From contig JAIOJX010000025.1 of assembly GCA_022376925.1 (NCBI GenBank), positions 139,335,301 through 139,399,300 of the forward strand: 64,000 bases of DNA, read 5' to 3'. The notes beneath the pieces were generated by a model. The model saw only the letters and a program-made list of their open reading frames with translations, was not told the origin of the DNA and did no database searches. A program made the translations under genes and the position numbers. Source of the stretch: Tragulus kanchil. Its lineage: Eukaryota > Chordata > Mammalia > Artiodactyla > Tragulidae. Positions 47,541 through 60,600 of the stretch are shown here, in pieces. Numbering within the stretch: the first letter of the stretch is position 1; every line of letters starts with the position of its first letter.

Positions 47541-47620
47541 TCTTCCCAACCCAGGAATCAAACCCAGCTCTCCTGCATTGCAGGCAGATGCTTTACTGAC
47601 TGAGCTACTAGGGAAGGCAA
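47413..47620 (-). mobile_element. Bov-tA SINE (antisense; truncated duplicate at 46327-46455)
   Basis: gaccccatggactgtgtgta, ctccaggcaagaattctgga, then gaatcaaacccagctctcct and the antisense head. Classic ruminant Bov-tA. The earlier copy is cut at the duplication joint. Confidence 0.9.
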
Positions 47621-48597
47621 CTGAGAAATGTTTAAACTTACAGAGGAGTCGCGGGAATGGTACTCTTAAATCTTGTGTACTCCTTATTTGGAATCCACCA
47701 CTCACATTTGCTCTCTGTATATTATATACATATTATGTGGTGGAACCACATAACACATATGTAATAGGTATAATATAAGTTGAAAGTATACCTCTTCATT
47801 TTTGAATATTTCAGTTTGTATTTTCTTAGGATAAGAGCACTCTCTTATACAGTCTTACTGTAATAATTAAATTCAGGACTTTAGACATGTAGTCTGTATA
47901 ATCTTAAATTCAGATTGTGCCATACATCTTAATACTAAACTTTATATATATCTCCCTGCTCCTAATTCCTTGTATTTAGTTGCCATATCTCTCCAGTTTC
48001 TTTTAATTTGGAACAACTCTTTAGCATTTGTCTTTTACACCATAAAGAGTTTGAAACTGTTTAAAGAATGTTCCCTAATTTGGATTACAGTATTATAATT
48101 ATTTCTTCATGCTTCAGTTCAGGTTATGTGTCATGGCAGGAATCGTCAGTACTCGTGCATTACATCAGAAGGCACATGGTCCTGTTACTGGTTTTCTTAA
48201 CTTTTATTGTTTGGTTAATGTGTTCTACCAGATTTCTCCACTGACATTATTATTTATTTCCTCTTTTGTAGTTAATATTCTGTGGAATCATATAGTGAAA
48301 CTGTCATAATCCTTCAACAAACCCAGTGATTTTAGCTCAAGTCAGTTATATCTTTTACGGTAACTGATACTTTATCAAGAAGAACTTTCTTTCCCCTTTT
48401 TCCCATACACCCAGGGTCTTGTTTCCTGTGGTATCTGGTACCTTACCCCCCATTCATACAGTGGAAGAGGGAGGAGAATACCCTTTCGGGCTCCCTAAAT
48501 AAGATTCTTTCTTAGAGTGAGACTATGACACTGAACAAACTCCCAATACGTCACATTTCTCCCTGCTTATAACAGTACTATAAGATTTATGAAAGCA

Positions 48598-48830
48598 GGG
48601 GCTTCCCTGGTGGTCCAGTGGGTAGAGTCTGCCTTGCAGTGCAAGGGGCGCCAGTTCGATCCCTGGCCCAGGAACCATGCCGCGGAATGGCTGGACCCGT
48701 GTGTCCAACTGCAAGCCAGCGCTCTGGAGTGCACATGCCCAGAGCTGGTGCTCTGCAATGAGAGAGGCCACTGCAATGGAAGGCCCACACAAGCCAAAGA
48801 ATAAAGATGGATGAAAATAAAGAAAGAACT
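48598..48830 (+). mobile_element. tRNA-Glu SINE, variant subfamily (duplicate at 49664-49897)
   Basis: ggggcttccctggtggtcca head, ccagttcgatccctggccca B box, 3' landmark aagccaaagaataaagatgg. Confidence 0.9.
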
Positions 48831-48835
48831 AGGGA

Positions 48836-48972
48836 ACTCCCTGGTGGTCCAGTGGCTAATACTCTGTGCTCCCAATGCAGAGGGCCCGGGTTTGATCCAT
48901 GGTCAAGGAACTAGACCCCACATGCTACAAATGAGACACAATGCAGCCAAATAAATAAAAATTAAAAAAATA
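48836..48972 (+). mobile_element. tRNA-Glu SINE fragment (duplicate at 49902-50040)
   Basis: gggaactccctggtggtcca head, gggtttgatccatggtcaag, tail aatgcagccaaataaataaa. Confidence 0.85.
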
Positions 48973-50299
48973 AAACAAGCCCAAATTAAAACAAAATGTA
49001 CATATATGTAAAAAATTAGGAAAGCTTGGTGGAACGTCTTTAAGCATTAAATTGTAGAAATTTACCAATGATCAAGAGTCTGCCACCAGAAAGGACAATT
49101 TTAGAGAACAGTATCCTAATTCTTACATTTATTTTAATGAAATTTTTTTTCCCCTTTTTTTTTCAGTTAAAACTCATGCTTCAGTTCAGGTTATGTGTCA
49201 TGGCAGGAATCGTCAGTACTGTGCATTACATCATAAGGCACATGGTCCTGTTACTGGTTTTCTTAACTTTTATTGTTTGGTTAATGTGTTCTACCAGATT
49301 TCTCCACTGACATTATTATTTATTTCCTCTTTTGTAGTTAATATTCTGTGGAATCATATAGTGAAACTGTCATAATCCTTCAACAAACCCAGTGATTTTA
49401 GCTCAAGTCAGTTATATCTTTTACGGTAACTGATACTTTATCAAGAAGAACTTTCTTTCCCTTTTACCCATACACCCAGGGTCTTGTTTCCTGTGGTATC
49501 TGGTACCTTACCCCCCATTCATACAGTGGAAGAGGGAGGAGAATACCCTTTCGGGCTCCCTAAATAAGATTCTTTCTTAGAGTGAGACTATGACACTGAA
49601 CAAACTCCCAATACGTCACATTTCTCCTTGCTTATAACAGTACTATAAGATTTATGAAAGCAGGGGCTTCCCTGGTGGTCCAGTGGGTAGAGTCTGCCTT
49701 GCAGTGCAAGGGGCGCCAGTTCGATCCCTGGCCCAGGAACCATGCCGCGGAATGGCTGGACCCGTGTGTCCAGCTGCAAGCCAGCGCTCTGGAGTGCACA
49801 TGCCCAGAGCTGGTGCTCTGCAATGAGAGAGGCCACTGCAATGGAAGGCCCACACAAGCCAAAGAATAAAGATGGATGAAAATAAAGAAAGAACTAGGGA
49901 ACTCCCTGGTGGTCCAGTGGCTAATACTCTGTGCTCCCAATGCAGAGGGCCCGGGTTTGATCCATGGTCAAGGAACTAGACCCCACATGCTACAAATGAG
50001 ACACAATGCAGCCAAATAAATATAAGTTAAAAAAATAAAACAAGCCCAAATTAAAACAAAATGTACATATATGTAAAAAATTAGGAAAGCTTGGTGGAAC
50101 GTCTTTAAGCATTAAATTGTAGAAATTTACCAATGATCAAGAGTCTGCCACCAGAAAGGACAATTTTAGAGAACAGTATCCTAATTCTTACATTTATTTT
50201 TGAAATACCGCACCTTTTATTTCTTTTTCTATCCTCTTGATTTCTTTTTAAAGATCACACAATGCAGGCACAACTCAAAAAACGCAAACAAGGTAAACG

Positions 50300-51640
50300 T
50301 GTCTTGACTAGTTATCTTCTTACAAATCCTGTTACTCTCATTTGTGTTTTCACTACTGTTAATGGTTAATGTGAACTCCCTGCCTCCATATGTGTGTGCA
50401 TGCTGAACTGTTTGATCTCTGTGCTTTTAACATTGCTGGGATTATTGATACTCTGCAGTGAGTAGAAAGTAGAGATCACTAGTATTTAGGACTATTCTTA
50501 TTCTTTATAGCTGTTGTATAACATATGGGTATATCTAGTTTCATCACTTTATTGCCAAAGTTGGTTGATACCCTGGAAGTACTTTGAGAGTGGATGCCAT
50601 GGGAAGTGAGTGGTTCGGGGAACCCATAATATCTTATAACCTTACAAGTTACATTTACGCTTGTGTTCTTAAACTAGAGCTTACTTCAGATTTTCTGGGA
50701 GTCTTGTCCTCTTCATGGTCAACTTTCTTTTTTTTTAACAGAAGATATATATATTTGGGATGGTTAATTTACTATTGCTTAAAAACAGAATGATGGATAA
50801 CATGTTCGTGTAACATGCAGCATTGATGTGCTAAGGGAGTGGCGGTAACCTAGTGTGCGTCTGAATGGGTTTTTTGCATTTTCAATTTAAGAAAGGAATC
50901 CATGCAGTTTTTTAAAAAACTGTTCCTAAAAGATTTATGATGAAGTCAGAATCCCACAACCTTGTGTTCCTTTCTTTTCTCAATCATGTAGCTATTCTGT
51001 GTTCCCATTAGCCAAGCTCCTTTGTTGCAAATCTTCAACACGTTCCTCAGAACTAACTTTATGTAATAGCCTTACTTGTCCAGTGGAAAAGATATTTTCT
51101 TTAGCTAGTGCTTCAATAAAATACATCTTTTGTCTGATACTTTAGGGGCAGTTGTCCCCATTTTTCTAATTTTCCTTCCTGTTGAATATTTGGCCATAAT
51201 TTAAAGTTAAAGACAGGAAAAAGGGAGCTCTTTTTAGGCTCAGTGTTAGATGCTGAGGAAAACTAGGCAACCAGGATCCCTTTTTAGTGGAAGTAAAATG
51301 TGGAAAGGAAACAGGATGAGTGCTACACAAGTAGAAAAGACAAAGCCATTTAAACAAGTCCAGGGCAGAATTTGGTTTTTAGAGCTAAATAAATAGTGAC
51401 CGCTTGTTCTCCTATGTCACTAATAGGATCAGGGTCTTAAGCTGCTTTCTTTTAGGATAGTTTAGTGGTATAATTCTTTAGATATTTGCATTCCAGATTT
51501 CCAGTATATGTCATTTCCTGTTTGCTTCATCAAATTGTGGGTGGGATCTCTTTTCATCCTGTGATCTGTCCGTGGTACTTGGCAAAGCTCACTAGACATG
51601 TGTAAAGATTCTTAGCCACCTATAAAAGCATTTTAGTTTA
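50300..51640. other. Spacer, no recognised gene
   Basis: Mostly unique AT-rich sequence with no repeat family clearly recognised. A possible 39-base exon just upstream (50254-50292) is reported among the findings. Confidence 0.45.
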
Positions 51641-51647
51641 TTTAAGT

Positions 51648-51760
51648 ATAGTTGATTTACAGTGTTAATTGCTACTGTACAACAAAGTGATTCAGCTCTC
51701 TATATACATTTTTTCATATTCTCTTCCAGTATGGTTCTGTCCTAGTTCTCTGAAAGCACC
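51648..51760 (-). mobile_element. L1 3' UTR fragment (antisense)
   Basis: gtatagttgatttacagtgt and acaacaaagtgattcagctc match the L1 3' end seen at 5945. Confidence 0.78.
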
Positions 51761-51929
51761 TTCCATTTAAAACTACCTGAGATGCTAAGACAGCATGGAG
51801 ATCAGAGAACATTTGGAAAGATGTGGGCAGCATTGCTCAAGTAATGTAACAAGGGTGTAGCTCATCTCACACCATTCCTCTGAGGAATATCTATATATTT
51901 TTTTGAAAGTGTGTGTGTGTGTGTGTTTT

Positions 51930-52177
51930 GCCACTTCTGTTGGTCTTTATTTTCATCCATCTTTGTTCTTTGGCCTGTGTTGGCCTCCCATCGCAGTGGC
52001 CTCGCTTGCTGCAGAGCATCGGCTCTGGGCACATGCGCTCCAGAGCTCCTGGCTCGGAAATTGGACACACTGGTCCAGCCGCTCCACGGCACGTGGCATC
52101 TTCCCAGGCCAGGGGTCGAACTGGTGCCCCTTGTACTGCAAGGCAGTGCCCTTACCCACTGGACCACCAGGGAAGCC
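51930..52177 (-). mobile_element. tRNA-Glu SINE, variant subfamily (antisense) with target-site duplication
   Basis: Full variant element. The 12-bp tctgaggaatat occurs at 51879-51890 and 52189-52200 and forms the target-site duplication. A (TG)n run at 51910-51926 lies in the tail side. Confidence 0.93.
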
Positions 52178-52333
52178 CTGTATGTATTTCTGAGGAATAT
52201 TCTCAGACTGGAATTGTACATGAAGGATTAAAAGGTAAGACAGAGTTTCCAAGGAAATTGTATCATTACCTTTGAGGTCCTTCAAAGTGGGTTGCTTTTC
52301 TTAGGTAACAAATTTCCCTCCTGAGGTTGAGGG

Positions 52334-52548
52334 TAGGTTTCCTAGGTGGCATTGGTTATAGAACCCAGCTGCCGAGGCAGGAGGCATATAAGAGACTCAG
52401 CTTTGATCCCTGGGTCCGGAAGAACCCCTAGAGAAGGGCATGGCAACCCACTCCAGTACTGTCTGGAGAATCCCATGGACAGCCTGGCAGGCTACAGTCC
52501 ATGGGGTTGCAAAGAGTCAGACATGACTGAAGTGACACACACATATAT
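52334..52548 (+). mobile_element. Bov-tA SINE
   Basis: ctttgatccctgggtccgga, ggcaacccactccagtactg, cctggcaggctacagtccat and agagtcagacatgactgaag. Confidence 0.92.
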
Positions 52549-52590
52549 CCATAGAAGTGTACATTGAAAGGGCCAAAAATTTCAGTTTCA

Positions 52591-52838
52591 GGCCTTCCCT
52601 GGTGGTACAGTGGGTAAAGAGTCCACTTTACAATGCAAGGGGCACCAGTTCAATCCCTGGCCCAGGAAGATCCCATGTGCTGTGGAATGGCTGGACCGGT
52701 GTGTCCAATTACTAGTCAGCGCTCTGGAGCGCATATGCCCAGAGCCTGTGCTCTGCAGTGAGAGAGGCCACTGCATTGGGAGGCCCACATGTGGCAAAGA
52801 ATAAAAGGATGGATGAAAATAAATATAAATAAAAGAGA
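52591..52838 (+). mobile_element. tRNA-Glu SINE, variant subfamily
   Basis: ggccttccctggtggtacag head, ccagttcaatccctggccca B box and the variant body to tggatgaaaataaat. Confidence 0.9.
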
Positions 52839-52904
52839 CATGATGAGGGGGACGAAAGAAAGTTTCACTGTATAATTAAGTAAACCCACAAGGTCCTGGA
52901 AGCT

Positions 52905-53125
52905 TGTATTTGAATCATAGCTCTGTCACTGATTACTTGTGTGACAACTAATTACTTTTGCCTGGGCTAGTTACTTTTACCTGTGTTTCATCTCTAAGTA
53001 CAGGTAATAATAGTCTATAACTCCTGCATGGGGTTGTTCTAAGGATTCAATTTATATAAAATGCTTAAAGCAGTGTCTGGCTCATGTATGAGCTAAATAA
53101 GGGGTAGTCACTATTATTATGAGTG
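52905..53125 (+). mobile_element. MIR SINE
   Basis: gaatcatagctctgtcactg, ggttgttctaaggattcaat and agcagtgtctggctcatgta are MIR landmarks. Confidence 0.75.
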
Positions 53126-53129
53126 TAAA

Positions 53130-54589
53130 GAAATAAAAAGAAGCTCTTTGGGCTATCATATGATCATAGCTGTGAATAACCTCAGAGGTACTGAGGTACT
53201 GTCATCAGGTGGGACAGGAAGAAACCTAGAAAAGTGTCAGTGCTGCTAACTAAACCAGTTTAAGTCAGCTCTCCATTTTTGCAGAGACGGTGAAAATCAA
53301 CCCCTCAAGTAGAGAAGTCCTTTGTTCTAATATCTTGTATTCATAGAGCTATTCTGGGGACTTGGTGAAAAGTTGGAATGAATCTTGGCAGTCTCATGTC
53401 CAAAATCACTTGATGATGTGGTCTTTAGAATGTGTGTCTTTCTGTGTGAGAGTGGCCTCAGTTTTCTCAGAACTACCAGTGTTCCTGGCCAGAGGTACTG
53501 ACTCTGTGAATAAGCATCATACCTATTGTACCTACCAGTGAGAATATCAAGACCAAAGAAATCTTTCCATTAGGTTTATTACTCAGAAGGCAAATTCTGA
53601 GAATTATTTGAGAAACAAGGAAGCTTCTGAAAAACAGGAACCTGAGGCTCCAGGCCGTGAGTGTTGTAAACATGCCCTAAAACGCAGGAATTTTCAGATA
53701 ATGAAATTTGTACTAAATGAGAGAATACCAATGGTCTTTGACGTGAAGGGGAGAAGTTCCTGCATGGTGTTAAAACACTAATCTCGAGCATTTCCCTGCA
53801 CTACAGGGCATCCATAGGGCTGACAACATCTCAGACATCTTAAGAGCAGGCAGAGGTGCCATCTCTTGGGTTCACAGGAGTCTGCAGTCTTGTTGTTATG
53901 GTTTAAGCATTCCTCTTGACATCTGAGAGAGAACGATGCCCTGGGGAGGAGGAGAGCAGCCAGGAGACGGTGGAACAGTTTGAGTAAGAACAGGAATGAC
54001 TCTGTTGCTCCACAAGACACAGCCAAGCTGGAGGGAAGCCCGGGTACATGATCAGAGGCGGCCACAGAGCAGCTGCCTCGGCTTGAGTGCAGGGTGCCCA
54101 CTCGGGCAGAAGAGGGCTGCCTTGTCCGGCACCGCTGGAGCTCCAGGTCAGTTACCTGCAGGAAGCCAGCCTTGATGTCCGTCTTGGAGGGAGTGTCTGA
54201 GTGACCAGGAAACATAAGCACACAGGACTGCTCTGTGCTCCGCTTCTGGTCATCGTGGGAAGTGTTGCAAGTGACACAGGCAAATGTAGACACCGGGGAA
54301 CCACACAGCAAAGCCCCAGTGACTGGTAGGGCTTGCTGTTTATGTGACAAGAAATACAAAGTATTTCTTCACTTTGTAACTTAGAAGAAAATGCTGCTAT
54401 TTTAAAAGGGGAGAAAAAGATATGATGGAACTTCAACCTCTGTTCTGTGGACATGAGGGGCTGTCCTGACATCTTGCCATGAATTTCTACTCTTTACTGA
54501 TTCCTGCGTGCTGCCTGCCATGGCATAAATGATTAAGGAGAGAAAGGCAGTCTTCATCCTGAAACCAGTGGATTTAGAAGTATCAGTCA
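53130..54589. other. Spacer with a long antisense open frame, unassigned
   Basis: Mostly unique sequence. A 193-codon open frame on the - strand (54359-53778) has no recognised domain and no homolog I can name. A cag|gtaact motif on the same strand near 54160 could be a donor. Chance or a lncRNA exon are both possible. Confidence 0.4.
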
Positions 54590-54885
54590 GGGCTTCCCTG
54601 GTAGCTCAGTGGTAAAGAGTTTGCCTGCCAATGCAGGAGACACAGGTTTGATCCCTGATCCGGGAAGATCCTACATGCTGCGGAGCAACTAAGCCTCAGA
54701 GCCACAACTATTGAGCCCGTGTGCCCTAGAACCTGAGTTCCACAACGAGAAGTCACCGTAATAAAAAGCCTGCTCACCTTGAAAGTAGCTCCCACTCCCT
54801 GCAACTAGAGAATAGCCTGCAGCAGCAGTGAAAACTCAGAATAACCAAAAATAAATAAATTTTAAAAAGAGAGAGACAATAGAGA
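54590..54885 (+). mobile_element. Full-length tRNA-Glu SINE (ART2A-like)
   Basis: ggcttccctggtagctcagt head, aggtttgatccctgatccgg B box, long body and A-rich tail. Confidence 0.9.
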
Positions 54886-55852
54886 ATCCTTAAAAAAAAA
54901 AAAAAAAAGTATCAGTCAGCTGACTTAGGCAACACAGTAGAACTTTCTTATGGCAAACCTACCGCGCTCAGTTGGATAGACCAGCAGTAATCCTGGGCTG
55001 CACTGAGTTGACAGAGTGTGCTATAACTTAATACCAAATCCTAGCATCAGTCTCTGTCTGCTCAGAGGGCCTTTTTCATCTGAGGTCTTATAATCACTCT
55101 TTCTTAGCTTTCCTGCCTGCTTTTGCTGAGAATCAAGTAAGGTTAGGACTGAGAACTATATAGTGTCATTTCCTCATTTTATAGATGAGAAAGTGAAGAC
55201 CCAATGACTAGTAAAGCCAGGGAAACTTACTTAGTGAGTTGCACTGTTTGAAACTGCTAGCAAAGTAGCTTGGAATATTTTTAGATATGTGTCAGTCAAC
55301 ATACCATTGAATTTTAGAGGCAAGAGAAAGCTGAAGATATCCATTCTGAACATTTAAAAATGGAATCGCCGCTAGTTGAGATATCTAAAAGCCTAAAAAG
55401 AAGATAAAGAGGGAGAAATGCTCTGTTTTCTAAAATACATTCTAAGTTTTCAGGGTAAATACACTCTCAGTTTTGGTTTTCTGTATTTTTCCACAAATGC
55501 ACGTTTATCATATTTTCTTCTTTTTGTCTAAAGATTCAGGGCTAAGCTTCAAACTATGAACAGTACACAGAAATATAATGGTCACAGTTTTAAGTTATAA
55601 AATTCACAGAATTTCATTTCCTCCAAAATAAATGATATCGACTACCATTTTCTTAACTTGGGAAGGTACTGCCCTCTAGAGGGTGGGCCTGGAAACATCA
55701 CGGTTCTCAACTGTGTTAGTGAGGAATGGGGCAGGGGAGTTGATACTGGCATTTGATACTGGCATTTAGTGTCTGGGGATGAAAAACTGCCAGGATGCCA
55801 TTACTATTGACTCTGAAACACAAAGTGAGGCTTGCAGTTTTTACAAGTTGCA

Positions 55853-56158
55853 TCTTTTTTTTTTTTTTTTGAAATTTTGGCTGTACTGGGTCTTTGTAGC
55901 AGCTCTGGCCTTTCTCTAGTTGGGAGCAGGGGCTGCTCTCTGGTTGCTGTGCATAGGCTTCTCACGGTCACGGCATCTCTTGCAGAACACAGGCTCTAGG
56001 GCACTCAGGCTTCAGTAGTTACCACTAGAGCACAGGCTCAGTAGTTGTGGCACACAGGATTAATTGTTCCACAGTACATGGATCTTTCCCGATCAGGGAT
56101 CAAACCTGTGTCTCCTGCCTTGGAGGGAGATTCTTTACCACTGAGCCACCAGGAAAAC
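55853..56158 (-). mobile_element. Full-length tRNA-Glu SINE, ART2A-like (antisense)
   Basis: T15 tail, body gttgctgtgcataggcttct, antisense head ccactgagccaccaggaaaa. Confidence 0.9.
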
Positions 56159-56403
56159 CTACAGGTTGCGTTTTAAAACTACCATTTATCCTGGAATTAT
56201 GTGCCTTAGTAAGGGTGGGGCTAGAATGTACATGTCAGAGAATACTGCACTATTAAAAAGTTCATGCTAATTAACCCCAAGTTTACAGGAGGTTCAGGGA
56301 TCTGTGTTTCAGGCCAGCTTACTTCACGAGCATTCATCTCAACACTGGGACCTGGGACTTGACTCATCAATTCATTATCTACAGATATAGGGCCACTTCC
56401 TCA

Positions 56404-56641
56404 ACTAGGAATGTGTGCGTGTGTACATGCTTAGTCACTTCAGTCATGTCTAACTCTTTGCAACCCCATGGACTGTAGCCCGCCAGGCTCCTCTGTCTCA
56501 TGGGATTCTCCAGGCAAGAATACTGGAGTGGATTGCCATGCCCTTCTCCAGGGGATCTTCCCCACTAGGGACTGAACCCGTGTTTCCTGTATCTCATACA
56601 TTGCAGGTGGATTCTTTACCACTGAGCCACTGGGGAAGCCC
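56404..56641 (-). mobile_element. Bov-tA SINE (antisense)
   Basis: ttagtcacttcagtcatgtc, ccatggactgtagcccgcca, ccaggcaagaatactggagt and the antisense tRNA-Glu head ending actggggaagcccc. A short direct flank ccaactaggaatg / tcaactaggaatg lies on both sides. Confidence 0.93.
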
Positions 56642-57379
56642 CAACTAGGAATGTTTGAAGGTAAAGACTATTGTCTGATGAAACGTTCTACACTGTTTAC
56701 AGACAAATGTTGATAAAGTAGTTAAAGTGCTCTCAGCCAGAATAGGCTTTGGATGTCAGACAAATATAACAAGAATCCTTTTGTAATATTTTCAGGGACT
56801 TAAAGATTATCTAAGGGAAACCTCAACTTGTTTTCCAGCTTTCAGTCACCCCTTAAGTATAAAGACTCTGAAATCTGCATCTCCCTCTACGTCCTCCAGC
56901 CTCCCCATGGTGTGTGTGGCCATGGAACTGTTGACCAACGAACATTCTCATGTGGGCAACTTCCAGCTTTCCCCGCTTCTTTTCAATAACGGAGCTGTGT
57001 GCTCTTCACTCTCTTCTCTTTCCACATCGCTGTGAAAGGCTGGCCACTTGAGCAACTGCTGTCAACCCAGAGATGGAAGCCATGGTGTGATCCCCAGCGG
57101 GGTCTTCGGGTGACTACTCGAAGCATAGCCACTCACTTGCTCCTATCTCACTTAAAGCAATGTATTTTGGAGAAATTGACTTCTGCCATTTTCTCTTAAG
57201 CCAACTGCTAAGCTCCTCTTTCAACTGCATTTCAAATAAGAAATGCCATCTGGTTTCAATAACAGTAGTGGGAGAAACCTGAATACAGAGGAACTCCTTT
57301 TTAGGTATATTTCAGTCACAATATACGTACCCTATATGCATTAAAAAGAGGCATGGTCCTTGTTAGTTTAAAAAGGGTG

Positions 57380-57490
57380 GCGGGCCTTTATTACAGTGAT
57401 ATTTAATGAATATTTAGTGATATTTAATGCGATGGACACAGTATGTTCTATACAGTTCATCATCAATGTGAACAGGTCAGCTTCATAGAG
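57380..57490 (-). terminator. NOA1: NOA1 3' UTR with polyadenylation signal
   Basis: On the - strand an AATAAA hexamer (complement of TTTATT at 57387-57392) lies about 100 bases after the NOA1 stop. It gives a short 3' UTR and is the nearest canonical signal. Confidence 0.65.
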
Positions 57491-57687
57491 CTATCTTTTC
57501 TTCTGCAGATTGTACACAAGGGCAGGCGGCTTTCTGGTTTCATAAGCTACACTCCCCTTGATACGCTTTCCTTTGATGTTAACTATATGTGGCAGGAGTG
57601 GGCGCCGGACCGTCAGAGCTGTTCCCTGAGGTGTATAGGCTCGGAGGTGCAGTGTGTCCTTAAACTGCGGCGTTACTGCTACCCAAC
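57491..57687 (-). CDS. NOA1: NOA1 last coding exon and stop
   Basis: Acceptor tgtgcctgcacag, then two bases completing Gly and TGG (W) from 57687. The exon encodes 64 further residues, including a basic C-terminal tail ([20 protein letters not shown]), and stops at TAG (57493-57491). The end is Lys/Arg-rich as in other NOA1 proteins, although the last few residues are fewer than I remember for human. Confidence 0.92.
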
Positions 57688-60600
57688 CTGTGCAGGCACA
57701 CGACAGAGCACAGATGTGTTAACAATCTTCCTCTGAAAAACACTAAACAAGGCTTCCCTGGTGGTCCAGTGAGTAAAGAGTCTGCCTCGCAGTGCAAGGG
57801 GTGCCGGTTTGATCTCTGGCCAGGGAAGATCCCACATGCCACAGAGCGGCTGGGCCGGTGTGTCCAATTACGAGCCAGTACTCTGGAGCGCATGCGTCCA
57901 GAGCCAGTGCTCTGCTACAGGAGAGGCCACTGCAATGGGAGGCCCACACAGGCCAAAGAACGAAGATGGATGGAAATGAATAAATGAAAGACCAATAAAA
58001 GTGGCCAAAAAAATTAAATAAAAAAACAAAGACAAAAAGAACACTAAACAGCTCCAGATGGAGACCCAAGGGAGGCTACTGTTGTCTTTCATTCTTTTTT
58101 TTCTTTTTTAAGCATACAATACATTTGTGAAAAGGTATAGATTCATTTTCAGAGCAGGCTGCATCTTATGAAAAATCTAGCATGTATTTTCTTAAAATAT
58201 TTGGCTTATATCAGTTAGAAAAAATCTGTACAAAAAATGCTAAGGCTCAGTAAGGCTACTTTCTTCCCCTTTTGAAAAGTGCTTGATGTAAAATTACCTG
58301 CCGAGGAGAACTTGATGTCAGCCACTGCTTCAGATTCCCCAGGCCCTTCGTCCAACGTGATGTCTTCACCAATAAGAGGAGGAAACCCGGCCATTCTTTC
58401 TTCTCCACCTACTGGAACCTTGCATTGGGAAAAGATACAAGTTATTTGAAAATTCAAATGAAACCCCTGATAAGTCTAAAGTTAAATAAGGCACTGATAA
58501 TACTGTACAAATATCAAGACTAAAACCCTTTTAAACATTCAACTGTTGGAAAAAAGACCCCTCAATCACTTCTAGGTCAAATGAAAAGCCCAGGAGTTCT
58601 GTAATGGGATGAAGCCTACAGATTCCAGTAACAAGGGCCTCATGGGGGCATCCATCTAGTGACCACCTCCAGACAGCAGACTTGTTTTATTAGCTTACAC
58701 TGTTTTGACTGCCCTCCATAAACGTTTAGGCACAGCCACTTTGGGCAGTGAAGGCACCATCCTTCCAAACAGCTTCGTTCTTACAGGCCTGACAACACAG
58801 AGGTTAATCCCTGCCTCATTAGAACTCAAGAGTACGGGGATAATAAGATTCAGCCCTATGTTTACAGGTGTTTCCATGTATTGGAAGTATTAATAGATCT
58901 CTCTGTGTTTAGCACTGAGGACACAAAGACAGATGTTACACTATGGCCTGATTTGGAGATCAGAAGGGTGGAGATAGCAAGTAAATAAATTATGAAGTAA
59001 GAAGTGTATCTTTTAAGTGTCTGGTTTAAGAACCTGGGAGGAGAGCATTTACACCCAAACAAGGGCTGCTCAATTCAGCTCTGCTCACATGTAGACCGGT
59101 AGTTTGGTGCTGTGAGAAGCTGTCCTGTGCATGCTGTATGTTTAGTGTCATCTCTGGCCTTCATCAGCAGTGTCACCCAGTTGTAAGAAAATCTGTAACT
59201 TCTCTTCACTCAGATTAGCCTGTGCAACTTTCTATAATGATGTGACTACTGGGCAACTGAAAAGTGGCTAGTGTTAAGTGAAGACCTAAATTTTACGATT
59301 TAATTTTTCATTAACTTACTGAAGTAGCCACACGTGACTACTGGATTGGACAGTGTCACCTGGAGAAAACCCAGCACCGTCAGTATTTTGGGATCAGTCC
59401 AATCTAACATCCCTTTTCTTATCAGAGCCCACCTCACATTACAGCCAAAATCCTCACAGTGAAAAAGGTCAGGGGAGAGCTAGTTGATGGTGTACCAAAG
59501 ATGGTTCTTTGCCACAAAGCTTTTTATCAGGGAGTGTTAACTACGCAACCATCAAATTGACCTGCCTCACCTTGAGTAGTGTATGACCCGCGTGCTTCTG
59601 ATATATAGTATCCGCCTTGTCCAGAGAAGTAATGTGAACAGGAAGGAAGTTGGAAGCCACAACTGTAAACCAAGCTGACTGATTTCCCTTAAGAAAGGAA
59701 GAAGGAACTTATTTTATACAATGCAAACTTGGAAAACCAGCACATTACAAGATACAGTTAAAAAAAAAAAAACTGGGGTTTCCCTGGTAGTCCAGTGGGT
59801 AGAGTCCACCTGGCAGTACAAGGGGCACTGGTTCGATCCCTGGCCCGGGAAGATCCCACGTGCCACAGAGTGGCTGGACCAGTGTGTCCAACTATCAGCT
59901 AGCGCTCTGGAGCACATGTGCCCAGAGCTGGTGCTCTGCAGGGAGAGAGGCCACTGCAATGGGAGGCCCATACAGGCCAAAGAATAAAAGACAGATGAAA
60001 ATAAATAAAAGACCAATAAAAGAGGCCAAATAAAAAGGCCCGAAAAATAAAATCTGGGGAATTCCCTAGCGGTCCAGTGGTTAAGACTCTGTGCTTCCAA
60101 CTGTTGGGGCCTGGGTTCAATCCCGGTTCAGAGATCCAAGGTCCTGTATGCCATATGGTGCGGGCAAAAAAAAAGAGGGAGGTGGGCAAAACATGGCAGA
60201 TGCACTGCACTTCACCCATATAAGTAAAACTGATTCCCTCCATACGCTTGTGGATACTTGAATACCGTTTACTTTAACTACCTCTGTGCAAAGTTTGGTT
60301 TAAAATATAACATTCTGTTGTCTCTAAGAAAATACCTAAGGTTTTAAGTGTGTAAGGCTAAATTTCCAACAAATTATGAATAAACAGAACCCCAATATAT
60401 GTACTAAGGCAATGGTCCACAAGCTGCACTGAGTGTACACATCCATGTTTCATTTTCCATTTTTCTGCTCACTTTGGCAAAAATGGGGAGCAATTCTATA
60501 GATGCTCTAAAATCTTTGAATGATGCTATATAAATGAATACCAATCCAAAAAACATGTATAAAAGTAGACATATTATAGTATATACAGAGTGTGGAATTT

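Larger units (their letters stand above)
48108..50205 (+). repeat. Tandem duplication (1067 bp x 2)
   Basis: 48108-49138 is repeated at 49175-50205. Single-base differences are scattered (cgtgcattacatcaga versus gtgcattacatcata; ccctgctt versus ccttgctt). Confidence 0.93.

Noticed and set aside
57743..58069. ORFs with repeated Cys/Trp/His-rich sequence (for example GNWTH..., [11 protein letters not shown]) throughout the window
   Set aside because: They are translations of tRNA-Glu SINE copies on either strand.
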